The notes under the pieces were generated by a model, which saw nothing but the letters and a program-made list of their open reading frames with translations, searched no databases and was not told the DNA's origin. Shown one piece after another: positions 1-6,625 of a DNA stretch of 13,124 nt. Each line of letters starts with the position of its first letter. The first letter of the stretch is position 1. The stretch lies in assembly GCA_041911695.1 (NCBI GenBank), contig JAYROM010000126.1, positions 1 to 13,124 of the forward strand. The letters are read 5' to 3'. The DNA is from Pseudaeromonas sp041911695. GTDB taxonomy: Bacteria > Pseudomonadota > Gammaproteobacteria > Enterobacterales > Aeromonadaceae. The position numbers and the translations under genes were made by a program.

Positions 1-41
1 TCGTAACCTGGCCAGAACGAGTCAAAATCAATATGATGCAT
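1..41 (-). CDS. possible 5' end of a leftward gene of unknown function (partial)
   Basis: Reading leftward from an ATG at 41, the frame is open to the window edge and encodes 13 full residues (MHHIDFDSFWPGY). The composition is protein-like, with mixed acidic and aromatic residues. If real, this gene is divergent from the response regulator, and 42-249 would be a shared promoter region. No good ribosome binding site precedes the ATG (the upstream leftward bases are pyrimidine rich). There is no other usual start in frame before a stop near 87-89. I do not recognise the family. This could be chance, because the segment is very short. Confidence 0.25.
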   Translation of the reverse strand, partial: MHHIDFDSFWPGY

Positions 42-188
42 AGCGACAGCAGGGTGAAGGAACCGGTTTGTTTGGCGACTACCAGTTTACCCGATCCCTG
101 TCTGTCAACTTACAGTTCCCCACGCTTCCGCGAAGAACCTTTTTTTATCGCTATCTCACAGCGTTATCGTTTGCGCAACACGCGCTGC

Positions 189-217
189 TTGTCATTCCCG
201 GCGCGGGCACGGACAAT
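189..217 (+). promoter_or_regulatory. candidate sigma70 promoter of the PhoP/PhoQ-like operon
   Basis: TTGTCA (189-194, 5/6 to the -35 consensus) and GACAAT (212-217, 4/6 to the -10) are separated by 17 bp. Transcription would begin near 224, about 26 bases before the response regulator start. I see no clear pair of PhoP-box direct repeats at the usual 11-bp spacing, although GTTTG/GTTTA half-site-like words occur at 66-70, 70-74 and 85-89. Confidence 0.4.
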
Positions 218-249
218 GGTCATCCGCACTCAGTCTGGACCACGGCCCC

Positions 250-927
250 ATGAAGATTCTGGTTGTAGAAGATGATTTGCTACTGAATCATCATCTTAAG
301 TCATTACTGCAGGAAGAAGGTCATCAGGTTTATACCGCACAGCAAGCGGGCGAAGCCGAACACTTTGCCACCGACTACCCGATTGATGTCACCATTCTGG
401 ATCTAGGATTACCTGACCGCGACGGCATCGAGTTGGTCCGACAGTGGCGGCAACAACAGATCCCGTTTCCAATCCTGGTGCTGACTGCGCGTGAAAACTG
501 GCAGGAGAAGGTCAAGGTGCTGGATGCCGGTGCCGACGACTATATGGTCAAGCCGTTCCAAAAAGAGGAGCTGATGGCGCGGCTGAACGTGCTGGTGCGC
601 CGCAGTGCTGGGCTGATTGCCCCGCAAATTCGTCACGGCCGCTATTGCCTCGATCTGCTGGGCAAAAGCCTGTTAATCGGCGAAGAGCCGATTGTGCTCA
701 CCCACTTTGAATACACCATTCTCGAATACCTGATGCGCAAGCATGGTCAGGTGGTCTCCAAACAGCAGTTGATGGATCAGTTGTATGACGATGGTGAAGG
801 CGATCCGAATACGCTGGAGGTGCTGATGAGCCGGTTACGCAAAAAACTGGACCCCGAGGGCACACTGCAACCGATCACCACCATCCGTCGTCAGGGCTAT
901 CTGTTCCGTGCCACGGTTGATGAATGA
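250..927 (+). CDS. phoP: PhoP-like OmpR-family response regulator
   Basis: 225 residues, close to the usual PhoP length. The N-terminal receiver domain (about 1-115) has the acidic pair E7/D8 with D9, phospho-acceptor D51 in the ILDLGLPDRDG motif, T79 and K101 (KPF). The C-terminal winged-helix DNA-binding domain (about 125-222) has VLTHFEYTILEYL, VVSKQQL, VLMSRLRKKL and the closing RRQGYLF typical of OmpR/PhoP proteins. The segment PILVLTARENWQEKVKVL is very PhoP-like. It should be phosphorylated by the kinase encoded next, with which it overlaps by four bases (ATGA), so the two are translationally coupled. There is no good Shine-Dalgarno before the ATG. The start also overlaps the stop of a short open frame (68-253) by ATGA, so coupling from upstream is possible. 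Assignment to the PhoP subfamily is from remembered similarity. The regulon cannot be read from the window. Confidence 0.88.
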   Translation: MKILVVEDDLLLNHHLKSLLQEEGHQVYTAQQAGEAEHFATDYPIDVTILDLGLPDRDGIELVRQWRQQQIPFPILVLTARENWQEKVKVLDAGADDYMVKPFQKEELMARLNVLVRRSAGLIAPQIRHGRYCLDLLGKSLLIGEEPIVLTHFEYTILEYLMRKHGQVVSKQQLMDQLYDDGEGDPNTLEVLMSRLRKKLDPEGTLQPITTIRRQGYLFRATVDE

Positions 928-2294
928 AGCGCTCGCTCTCCTTTAAACTCACCGGGGCGATCTGGATCCTGCTTGCCCTGCTGCTGGCGCTGATCACCAG
1001 TCTGGAGTTTGAACGCTTTAACAGCAGTCTGGATCGGCAGATCCTCAACGAGATGCATAATGACATTGCACGGCTGTTCTCGTCACAGCGCAAGCCAGTC
1101 CCGCCGGCTCGAGATGAAGACAACTTTGAAGAGCTGCATATCAATTGGCCAGGCCGTCTGATCGATGGCGTCATCTGCGCCAGTGATGGGCGTCAACTGT
1201 GGCAGGATATCCAACTGCTGAAAGGCAAACTCGGTGACAACCTATGCCCGGAATTGATGGCACAGCTTGATCGCAGTGACACCTTCTTCAACCAGATTAC
1301 CCTCCCCAACCAGCAATCTGTTTTTCTCTACAGTTTGCGCGTCAGTCGGTTCCTGCCGCACCTCGGCCATACCACTTTTCATATCATGCTGCTGCGCCCG
1401 GCAGAGCGCCTGCTGCACGAGCGTCATGCCGAGGCCAGTTCGCTGGTGCAGCGTGCCATCCTGATCTATATCACCATGGCCGCCCTGCTATGGCTGGCTA
1501 CGCGCTGGGGGCTGCGCTCCTTGCAACGCATGCAGAACCAGTTGGAGGCGATCCGCCAGCAGCAATGCCCCTCTCTGAGTGACGACTTCGAGCGCGAGTT
1601 GCTGCCGCTAACCCGCTCGCTCAACCTACTATTGGATAATGAACGCCAGCAGACCAGCCGTTACCAGCACACCATGCACGATCTGGCGCATAGCCTGAAA
1701 ACGCGATTGGCGCTGATCCAGGCAACCATGGCCTCCGAGCAGCTCTCGGCGCGGGCCCGGCGCGGGCTGGATGAGCAGGTGCGCAGTATGGATCAGATTG
1801 TCCAGTATCACCTGCGCCGCGCGGTGGCCGGTCGCCAGTTGCTGAGTAGCCAGGGCTGCGACCCGGTGCCAATCCTGCAAAAACTGCTGGCCACCATGGC
1901 GCGGGTCTATCAGCAGAAACCGCTGCAAATTGATGTCGAGTTTGATGACGAGGTGCAGTTCGCCGGCGACGAGGATGATCTGTTCGAGCTACTGGGCAAC
2001 CTGCTAGATAATGCGCATAAATTTGCGATTAGCCAGATCAGCATTGCGTTACGGCGCAGGGAGTCCTGGTTGGTGCTGGTGCTGGAAGATGACGGGCCGG
2101 GTATTCCCCCCGCCCAGCGCGAACGGGTACTGCAGCGTGGCGTGCGCGCCGACAACTCCAGCGGCCAAGGGATCGGCCTGTGTGTCAGCCACGAGATCAT
2201 TGCCAGCTATAACGGCGACCTCGCGATCGACGACTCCCCGCTCGGCGGGGCACGGTTTACCATTCGGTTGCCGGCCGCTGACATGACTGGTTAG
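924..2294 (+). CDS. phoQ: PhoQ-like membrane sensor histidine kinase
   Basis: 456 residues (E. coli PhoQ has 486). Predicted membrane segments at about 8-27 and 174-193 enclose a periplasmic sensor of about 146 residues, the PhoQ size. A HAMP-like region (about 194-245) leads to the H box HDLAHSLKTRLALIQ with phospho-acceptor H256. The N box is ELLGNLLDNAHKFA (355-368), G1 is DDGPGIP (389-395) and G2 is GQGIGL (414-419), so the ATP-binding domain is intact. Two oddities stand out. The near-invariant proline five residues after the histidine is arginine (R261, codon CGA). The acidic cluster PhoQ carries late in its sensor is not evident there, and acidic residues lie near 64-70 instead. The start overlaps the response regulator stop by four bases. 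It should phosphorylate and dephosphorylate that regulator. The signal sensed is not certain. Confidence 0.85.
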   Translation: MKRSLSFKLTGAIWILLALLLALITSLEFERFNSSLDRQILNEMHNDIARLFSSQRKPVPPARDEDNFEELHINWPGRLIDGVICASDGRQLWQDIQLLKGKLGDNLCPELMAQLDRSDTFFNQITLPNQQSVFLYSLRVSRFLPHLGHTTFHIMLLRPAERLLHERHAEASSLVQRAILIYITMAALLWLATRWGLRSLQRMQNQLEAIRQQQCPSLSDDFERELLPLTRSLNLLLDNERQQTSRYQHTMHDLAHSLKTRLALIQATMASEQLSARARRGLDEQVRSMDQIVQYHLRRAVAGRQLLSSQGCDPVPILQKLLATMARVYQQKPLQIDVEFDDEVQFAGDEDDLFELLGNLLDNAHKFAISQISIALRRRESWLVLVLEDDGPGIPPAQRERVLQRGVRADNSSGQGIGLCVSHEIIASYNGDLAIDDSPLGGARFTIRLPAADMTG

Positions 2295-2313
2295 CCGACA
2301 TGACCGGTTAGCA
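2280..2313 (+). repeat. 17-bp imperfect tandem duplication across the kinase stop codon
   Basis: GACATGACTGGTTAGCC (2280-2296) is followed directly by GACATGACCGGTTAGCA (2297-2313), 15 of 17 identical, and a third GACAT begins at 2314. The first copy contains the TAG stop of the kinase (2292-2294). The second repeats it outside the gene. It looks like a local slippage duplication. Confidence 0.8.
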
Positions 2314-2318
2314 GACAT

Positions 2319-2348
2319 AAAAAAACCCGTGCCTGGCACGGGTTTTTT
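2319..2348. terminator. bidirectional Rho-independent terminator between phoQ-like gene and fabB
   Basis: Perfect stem CCCGTGCC / GGCACGGG (2326-2333 and 2335-2342; the actual loop is a few of the central bases), flanked by seven A on the left and six T on the right. It works in both directions and lies between converging genes. Confidence 0.93.
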
Positions 2349-2382
2349 ATCTCACCAACGGCGCAATACGCCGCGGTCGGGC

Positions 2383-3597
2383 TTAGCCCTTGTACTTGCT
2401 GAACACCAGGGTGGCGTTGGTGCCGCCAAAGCCGAAGCTGTTGGACATCACGGTGTTCAGTTCAGCCGGCTCGGCCTGCTTGACGATCGGCAGACCGACC
2501 GCCAGCTCATCTTCGGTGGTGATGTTGATGCTCGGCGCAATAAAGCCGTGCTCCATCATCAGCAGCGAGTAGATGGCTTCATGCACACCGGCAGCGCCCA
2601 GCGCATGGCCAGTCATCGCCTTGGTGGCAGACAGCTTCGGTGCCTTGTCGCCAAAGGCGGCACGAATGGCTTCCAGCTCCTTCACATCACCGACCGGGGT
2701 CGAGGTGCCGTGGGTGTTCAGGTAGTCAATCGGGGCATCGACGGTGGCCATCGCCTGGCGCATGCAGCGCAGCGCGCCTTCGCCGGACGGGGCAACCATG
2801 TCGTAGCCATCAGAGGTGGCACCGTAACCGGTGACTTCTGCATAGATCTTGGCGCCACGCGCCAGCGCGTGTTCCAGCTCTTCCACCACCACGATACCGC
2901 CGCCACCGGAGATGACGAAACCGTCACGCTCGGCGTCATAGGTACGGGAAGCGATGCTCGGGGTGTCGTTGTACTTGGTCGACAGGGCGCCCATGCCGTC
3001 GAACAGACAGGCCAGGGTCCAATCCACCTCTTCGCCACCGCCAGCAAATACGATGTCCTGCTTGCCGAGCTGGATCTGCTCGACCGCATTACCGATGCAA
3101 TGGGCGGAGGTCGCACAGGCAGAACTGATGGAGTAGTTCACGCCCTTGATCTTGAACGGGGTTGCCAGACAAGCCGAGGTGGTGGAGGACATGGTGCGGG
3201 TGACCATGTACGGACCGACGCGGCGCACACCCTTTTCGCGCAGGGTGTCACAGGCTTCCAGCTGGTTCTTGGACGAGGCACCACCGGAACCGACCACCAG
3301 GCCGGTACGCTCGTTGGACACCTGATCTTCGCTCAGACCGGAATCGGCAATGGCCTGCTGCATGGAGAGGTAGGCGTAGGCCGCCGCTTCACCCATGAAA
3401 CGCAGTACCTTGCGATCAATCAGTTCAGCCACGTCCATCTTGATATTGCCCCACACACGGGAGCGCAGACCCAGCTTTTCGAACTGTTCGGAATAGGTGA
3501 TACCGGACTTGCCCTCTTTCAGGGAGGCCAGCACTTCGGCAACGTTGTTACCGATGCTGGAAACAATACCGATACCCGTAATAACTGCTCTTCTCAT
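2383..3597 (-). CDS. fabB: beta-ketoacyl-ACP synthase I (KAS I)
   Basis: 404 residues (E. coli FabB has 406). It condenses malonyl-ACP with acyl-ACP in fatty acid elongation and is needed for the unsaturated branch downstream of FabA in related bacteria. It acts in the cytoplasm as a homodimer with a thiolase fold. The catalytic set is visible: C161 in SISSACATSAHC, H296 in NTHGTSTPVGD, K326 in SATKAMTGHALG, and H331. The C-terminal NSFGFGGTNATL motif is present. The alignment to E. coli FabB is nearly collinear, two residues shorter before the catalytic cysteine. It is divergent from mnmC, an arrangement also found in E. coli. A purine-rich AGAGTGGAA lies shortly upstream of the ATG. A FadR-like half site overlaps the likely promoter. 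It ends before a shared bidirectional terminator. Confidence 0.97.
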   Translation of the reverse strand: MRRAVITGIGIVSSIGNNVAEVLASLKEGKSGITYSEQFEKLGLRSRVWGNIKMDVAELIDRKVLRFMGEAAAYAYLSMQQAIADSGLSEDQVSNERTGLVVGSGGASSKNQLEACDTLREKGVRRVGPYMVTRTMSSTTSACLATPFKIKGVNYSISSACATSAHCIGNAVEQIQLGKQDIVFAGGGEEVDWTLACLFDGMGALSTKYNDTPSIASRTYDAERDGFVISGGGGIVVVEELEHALARGAKIYAEVTGYGATSDGYDMVAPSGEGALRCMRQAMATVDAPIDYLNTHGTSTPVGDVKELEAIRAAFGDKAPKLSATKAMTGHALGAAGVHEAIYSLLMMEHGFIAPSINITTEDELAVGLPIVKQAEPAELNTVMSNSFGFGGTNATLVFSKYKG

Positions 3598-3635
3598 CGA
3601 ATGATTTCCACTCTGGTATAGACGATGTCACCGTC

Positions 3636-3675
3636 ATTCTACGCCGAACCGCCTGCCCAACTGGTCTGCTTTCAC
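3636..3675 (-). promoter_or_regulatory. fabB promoter with a FadR-like half site
   Basis: On the minus strand TAGAAT (3636-3641, 5/6 to the -10 consensus) has a poor -35. Covering the -35 position is 3659-3675 (plus strand AACTGGTCTGCTTTCAC), with one good CTGGTC half of the FadR palindrome and a decayed second half. In E. coli, FadR activates fabB from a site overlapping the -35 region, so the position fits. The site call itself is an inference. Confidence 0.4.
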
Positions 3676-3716
3676 ATAGAATGGCGCCGATTGATGTGAT
3701 TTGTCCCGAGGTTTGC

Positions 3717-5657
3717 GTGTCTGCTTCCCCTTCTGCCGACCACCGGCTCACCAGTGCCCGACTGGACTGGGACAGCGCCGGAATGCCGGTTTCTGCCCAA
3801 TTTGATGATGTCTACTTTTCCAATGACAACGGATTGGCAGAGACCCGTTATGTGTTTCTGCACCACAATGCTATCCCGGAACGATGGCAAACACATGACC
3901 ATCGTGATTTTGTCATTGGCGAAACCGGCTTTGGTACCGGGCTCAACTTTCTGGCGGTGTGGCAGTCCTTCCGTGACTGGCAGGCCACCCACCCTGAGGC
4001 CCGGTTACAACATTTGCACTTCATCAGTGTCGAGAAGTATCCGCTGACGCGGGCCGATCTGGCCAAGGCGCTTGCCTGTTGGCCGGAGCTGGCGCCGCTC
4101 TCGCAACAACTCGTCGAACACTATCCGCTTTCTGTCCCCGGTTGTCACCGTCTGTTACTCGATCAGGGCCGGGTGACCCTCGATCTCTGGTTCGGCGATG
4201 TGCATGACAGCCTGCCGCAGATGGTTTGTCCGCCACAGGGGCTGGTCGATGCCTGGTTTCTGGATGGCTTTGCCCCGAGCAAGAATCCAGAGATGTGGAG
4301 CGAGGCGCTGTTTGCCGGCCTGGCCCGTCTCGGCCGCCACGGCTGCACGCTGGCCACCTTTACTTGCGCAGGCTTTGTGCGTCGCGGTCTGCAGGCCGCC
4401 GGGTTTACCATGCGCAAGACGCCAGGACATGGCCGCAAGCGCGAAATGCTGTGTGGCACGCTGGCACTCGAACGCCCGCTGGTGACAGCCGATGAGACCC
4501 ACACCGCTGCGATCACCGTGATTGGTGGCGGCATCGCCGGAGCCTGTCTGGCCCTGGCGCTGGTACGTCGTGGGCGGCGGGTCGAGCTGTATTGCGCCGA
4601 CCGTACGTTAGCTGACGGCGCATCGGGCAATCGCCAGGGGGCACTCTACCCCTTGCTCAACCATCGGCATGATGAGTTGTCGCGCTTTTATGCCGTGGCG
4701 TTCGGCCAGGCCCTGCGCACGTATCAAGCCCTGCTGGCCGCCCCCGAGGCGCCATCGGTTGGGCATGACTGGTGCGGTGTCGTGCAAGTGGCCTATGACG
4801 ACAAGAGCCAGCGCAAGTTGCAGGCGCTGGCGCTGGCGGGATTTCCTGACCAGTTGGTGCAAGCGCTCGCCCCGGATGACCGGGACCGTCGGGCCGGCGT
4901 GGCGCTGGCCAACGACTGGAATGAGCAAGCCACCCTGTATTACCCGCAAGGCGGCTGGGTCGCGCCCGCCGAATTGACCCAAGCCCTATATGCCGCCGCC
5001 ACAGCGACCGGGTTATTGCGCTGCCATCTCAACAGCCCGATCACCGCCATCACCGAGACGGCGCAGGGGTGGCAGTTACAGCGCAGCGGCGGTGAGCCCC
5101 TCACCACCCAGACCGTGGTGCTGGCCAATGGCGCCGGGTTACCGGCCCTGTTGCCGGAGGAGATGCGACTGCCGGTCTATCCGGTACGCGGTCAGGTCTC
5201 GCACCTGTCGTCCCGCCAACCAGATCCGGCAACCCAGGCCACGTTAGCCGCCCTGCAAACCGTGCTCTGCTTCGAGGGCTATCTCACCCCGGCATCGACG
5301 CAGGGCGAACACTGCCTCGGCGCCAGTTATGGCCGCAACGACACCGCCACCGAACTGCGCCCTGACGAACAAACGGCCAATCTGGCTCGCTTGCAACGTT
5401 GTCTGCCGACTCAGGCTTGGGTTGAATCCTTGCAGGTCGGCGATCAGGGTCGGGTTAGTTTACGCGCGGCCACCCGCGATCATCTGCCGGTAGTCGGCGA
5501 GCTGGCGCCAGGATGTTGGGTGATGGGGGCGCTGGGGGCGCGTGGACTGTGCTCGGCGCCGCTGCTCGGCGAGTTGCTGGCCAGTGCCTTGGTTGGGGCA
5601 CCGATGCCGCTGGGGGCGGATTTGGTCAGCAGTCTGCATCCCGACCGCTGGCGCTGA
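3717..5657 (+). CDS. mnmC: bifunctional tRNA mnm5s2U biosynthesis enzyme MnmC
   Basis: 646 residues from the chosen GTG (E. coli MnmC has 668). It converts cmnm5(s2)U34 of certain tRNAs to nm5 with its FAD domain and then methylates it to mnm5 with its SAM domain. The N-terminal methyltransferase domain (about 1-240) has FDDVYFSNDNGLAETRYVF, the SAM-binding GETGFGTGLNF (68-78) and WFLDGFAPSKNPEMW around 180-194. The C-terminal oxidase domain starts at about 260 with the dinucleotide-binding VIGGGIAGA (268-276) and GASGNRQGALYPLL (301-314), and closes with GALGARGLCSAPLLGELLA. An in-frame ATG at 3681 would add 12 residues. I prefer GTG 3717 because GAGG lies seven bases upstream and the conserved core begins soon after. 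A -10-like TAGAAT at 3677-3682 would also put the ATG before the transcript start. The gene is divergent from fabB. Confidence 0.95.
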   Translation: MSASPSADHRLTSARLDWDSAGMPVSAQFDDVYFSNDNGLAETRYVFLHHNAIPERWQTHDHRDFVIGETGFGTGLNFLAVWQSFRDWQATHPEARLQHLHFISVEKYPLTRADLAKALACWPELAPLSQQLVEHYPLSVPGCHRLLLDQGRVTLDLWFGDVHDSLPQMVCPPQGLVDAWFLDGFAPSKNPEMWSEALFAGLARLGRHGCTLATFTCAGFVRRGLQAAGFTMRKTPGHGRKREMLCGTLALERPLVTADETHTAAITVIGGGIAGACLALALVRRGRRVELYCADRTLADGASGNRQGALYPLLNHRHDELSRFYAVAFGQALRTYQALLAAPEAPSVGHDWCGVVQVAYDDKSQRKLQALALAGFPDQLVQALAPDDRDRRAGVALANDWNEQATLYYPQGGWVAPAELTQALYAAATATGLLRCHLNSPITAITETAQGWQLQRSGGEPLTTQTVVLANGAGLPALLPEEMRLPVYPVRGQVSHLSSRQPDPATQATLAALQTVLCFEGYLTPASTQGEHCLGASYGRNDTATELRPDEQTANLARLQRCLPTQAWVESLQVGDQGRVSLRAATRDHLPVVGELAPGCWVMGALGARGLCSAPLLGELLASALVGAPMPLGADLVSSLHPDRWR

Positions 5658-5670
5658 GTGGCAAGCATCG

Positions 5671-5700
5671 CGGCTATAACTGACTATAACCGGCGATAAC
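5671..5700 (+). repeat. three 10-bp direct repeats after mnmC
   Basis: CGGCTATAAC, TGACTATAAC and CGGCGATAAC follow each other exactly at 10-bp spacing in the gap between the converging mnmC and DUF922 genes. Each ends in (T/G)ATAAC. No function is evident. The helical-turn spacing could suit a DNA-binding protein, or this may be slippage. Confidence 0.6.
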
Positions 5701-5705
5701 CAGTA

Positions 5706-5728
5706 CGACCCAGTGGTGAACCGGGTCG
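5706..5728. terminator. weak hairpin between converging mnmC and DUF922 genes
   Basis: CGACCC (5706-5711) and GGGTCG (5723-5728) form a six-pair stem around an 11-base loop. No T run follows on either strand, so it is at best a poor intrinsic terminator. It is the only hairpin of note I see in this gap. Confidence 0.25.
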
Positions 5729-5756
5729 CGCAGATCAACATCGGAACCAGACCGCC

Positions 5757-6362
5757 CTATAGCGCGGGGAGTTTCATCCCCAGACTGAGCCCCTGCCCAC
5801 TCTCTTGCTGGTAGCGCTGCACCTGCTCACGCAGTTGCTGCAGCGCAGACTGCCCGGCCTGATCCGCCTCAATTTGCAGTGCCTGACAGGAGGCATTCAC
5901 CGGCAAGGTGGCCAGGGTTTGCCCTAACTGGCTGGCGGTGGATTGCACCATCCCCTTATGTTGCCCCTCATACTCCTGCATGGTGCCAAGAAAATGGGTC
6001 CACTGCCCCTGTTGGTCCGCCGGTTGCGAGGCCAGTTGCAGCCAGTTCGGCATGGTCAACGCGATCCGGGTTTTGATTTTTACCCCATATAACTGACAGA
6101 CACTGGCGCGCTGGGTGGTATCCAACTCCCAACTGAGCTGATACACCGCCTTGCCAACCGCCCGTCGCCCGGGCGCACCATGCGGGGCAGAGTGCTGCAA
6201 CTGCTGCTGTAACGAGGTCCCCGTCTGGGTATTCAGGTCATAAAACTGCATGTTGACCTCGGTAGACGGCGTAACGGTCACATTCGTGTAATTTTCCGCG
6301 TGTAGCACCGGGACGGCGCCCACCAGCAACATCAGGCCAGTAGCGGGAAGGATAGGCGGCAT
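5757..6362 (-). CDS. secreted DUF922-family protein with a degenerate HExxH motif
   Basis: 201 residues from ATG 6362. A signal peptide is likely: a hydrophobic stretch ending in VPVLHA, cut before ENYTN, though the n-region carries no positive charge. The mature protein resembles the DUF922 / predicted secreted Zn-dependent protease family (COG5661). It has YxL-type strands with W and D (QLSWELDTTQRASVCQLYGVKIKTRIALTMPNW), two cysteines (C89 and C159) that may pair in the periplasm, and the segment WTHFLGTMQEYEGQHKGMV. In that segment the family's HExxH appears as YEGQH, so the first zinc histidine is tyrosine and activity is doubtful. A TTG two codons upstream (6368) is possible, but AAGGA lies too close to it and well placed for the ATG. 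Family assignment is from memory of the motif pattern. The true role is unknown. Confidence 0.65.
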   Translation of the reverse strand: MPPILPATGLMLLVGAVPVLHAENYTNVTVTPSTEVNMQFYDLNTQTGTSLQQQLQHSAPHGAPGRRAVGKAVYQLSWELDTTQRASVCQLYGVKIKTRIALTMPNWLQLASQPADQQGQWTHFLGTMQEYEGQHKGMVQSTASQLGQTLATLPVNASCQALQIEADQAGQSALQQLREQVQRYQQESGQGLSLGMKLPAL

Positions 6363-6549
6363 GGTCAAGCGATCCTTAATCCGGTTTTCCCAATCATCAC
6401 AACAGGTTCCAGTACCCAGAGGTTATCTGTCCCTACACCAAGAATACATCAGACGTTCACAAATGAGTTCGATTCTGTGATCTACACTCGTGATGCCTGC
6501 AATGCGAAATTGCGCACAGCTTTTTTTGCTGGATCCTGTCTCGTCGGGC

Positions 6550-6578
6550 CTGACAAGACCAGTGCGGGCGCGTATAGT
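6550..6578 (+). promoter_or_regulatory. sigma70 promoter of corA
   Basis: CTGACA (6550-6555, 5/6) and TATAGT (6573-6578, 5/6) are separated by exactly 17 bp. The start would be near 6585, giving a 5' leader of about 40 bases. That is too short for a magnesium-sensing leader of the mgtA kind. Confidence 0.75.
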
Positions 6579-6625
6579 GCGACTGCCAAAACAACCCCGT
6601 AGCGCCATATATAAAAGGGGACTCG

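Noticed and set aside
33..275. 80-codon frame before the response regulator
   Set aside because: It overlaps the start of the PhoP-like gene out of frame, has no recognisable domain, and its composition looks random.
2329..3621. 430-codon rightward open frame
   Set aside because: It lies opposite fabB, whose catalytic residues are all intact. The long antisense frame is a by-product of GC-rich codon use.
6455..6480. TCACA and TGTGA words that might be a CRP site before corA
   Set aside because: The two halves are in the wrong order for a CRP dyad and 14 bases apart instead of six.
6499..6527. GCAAT-GCGAA-ATTGC hairpin followed by seven T upstream of corA
   Set aside because: The stem is only five pairs and is separated from the T run by seven bases. 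It is too weak to call a terminator or small RNA.
6585..6625. Magnesium-sensing leader for corA
   Set aside because: The predicted leader is only about 40 bases and shows no stable alternative hairpins.
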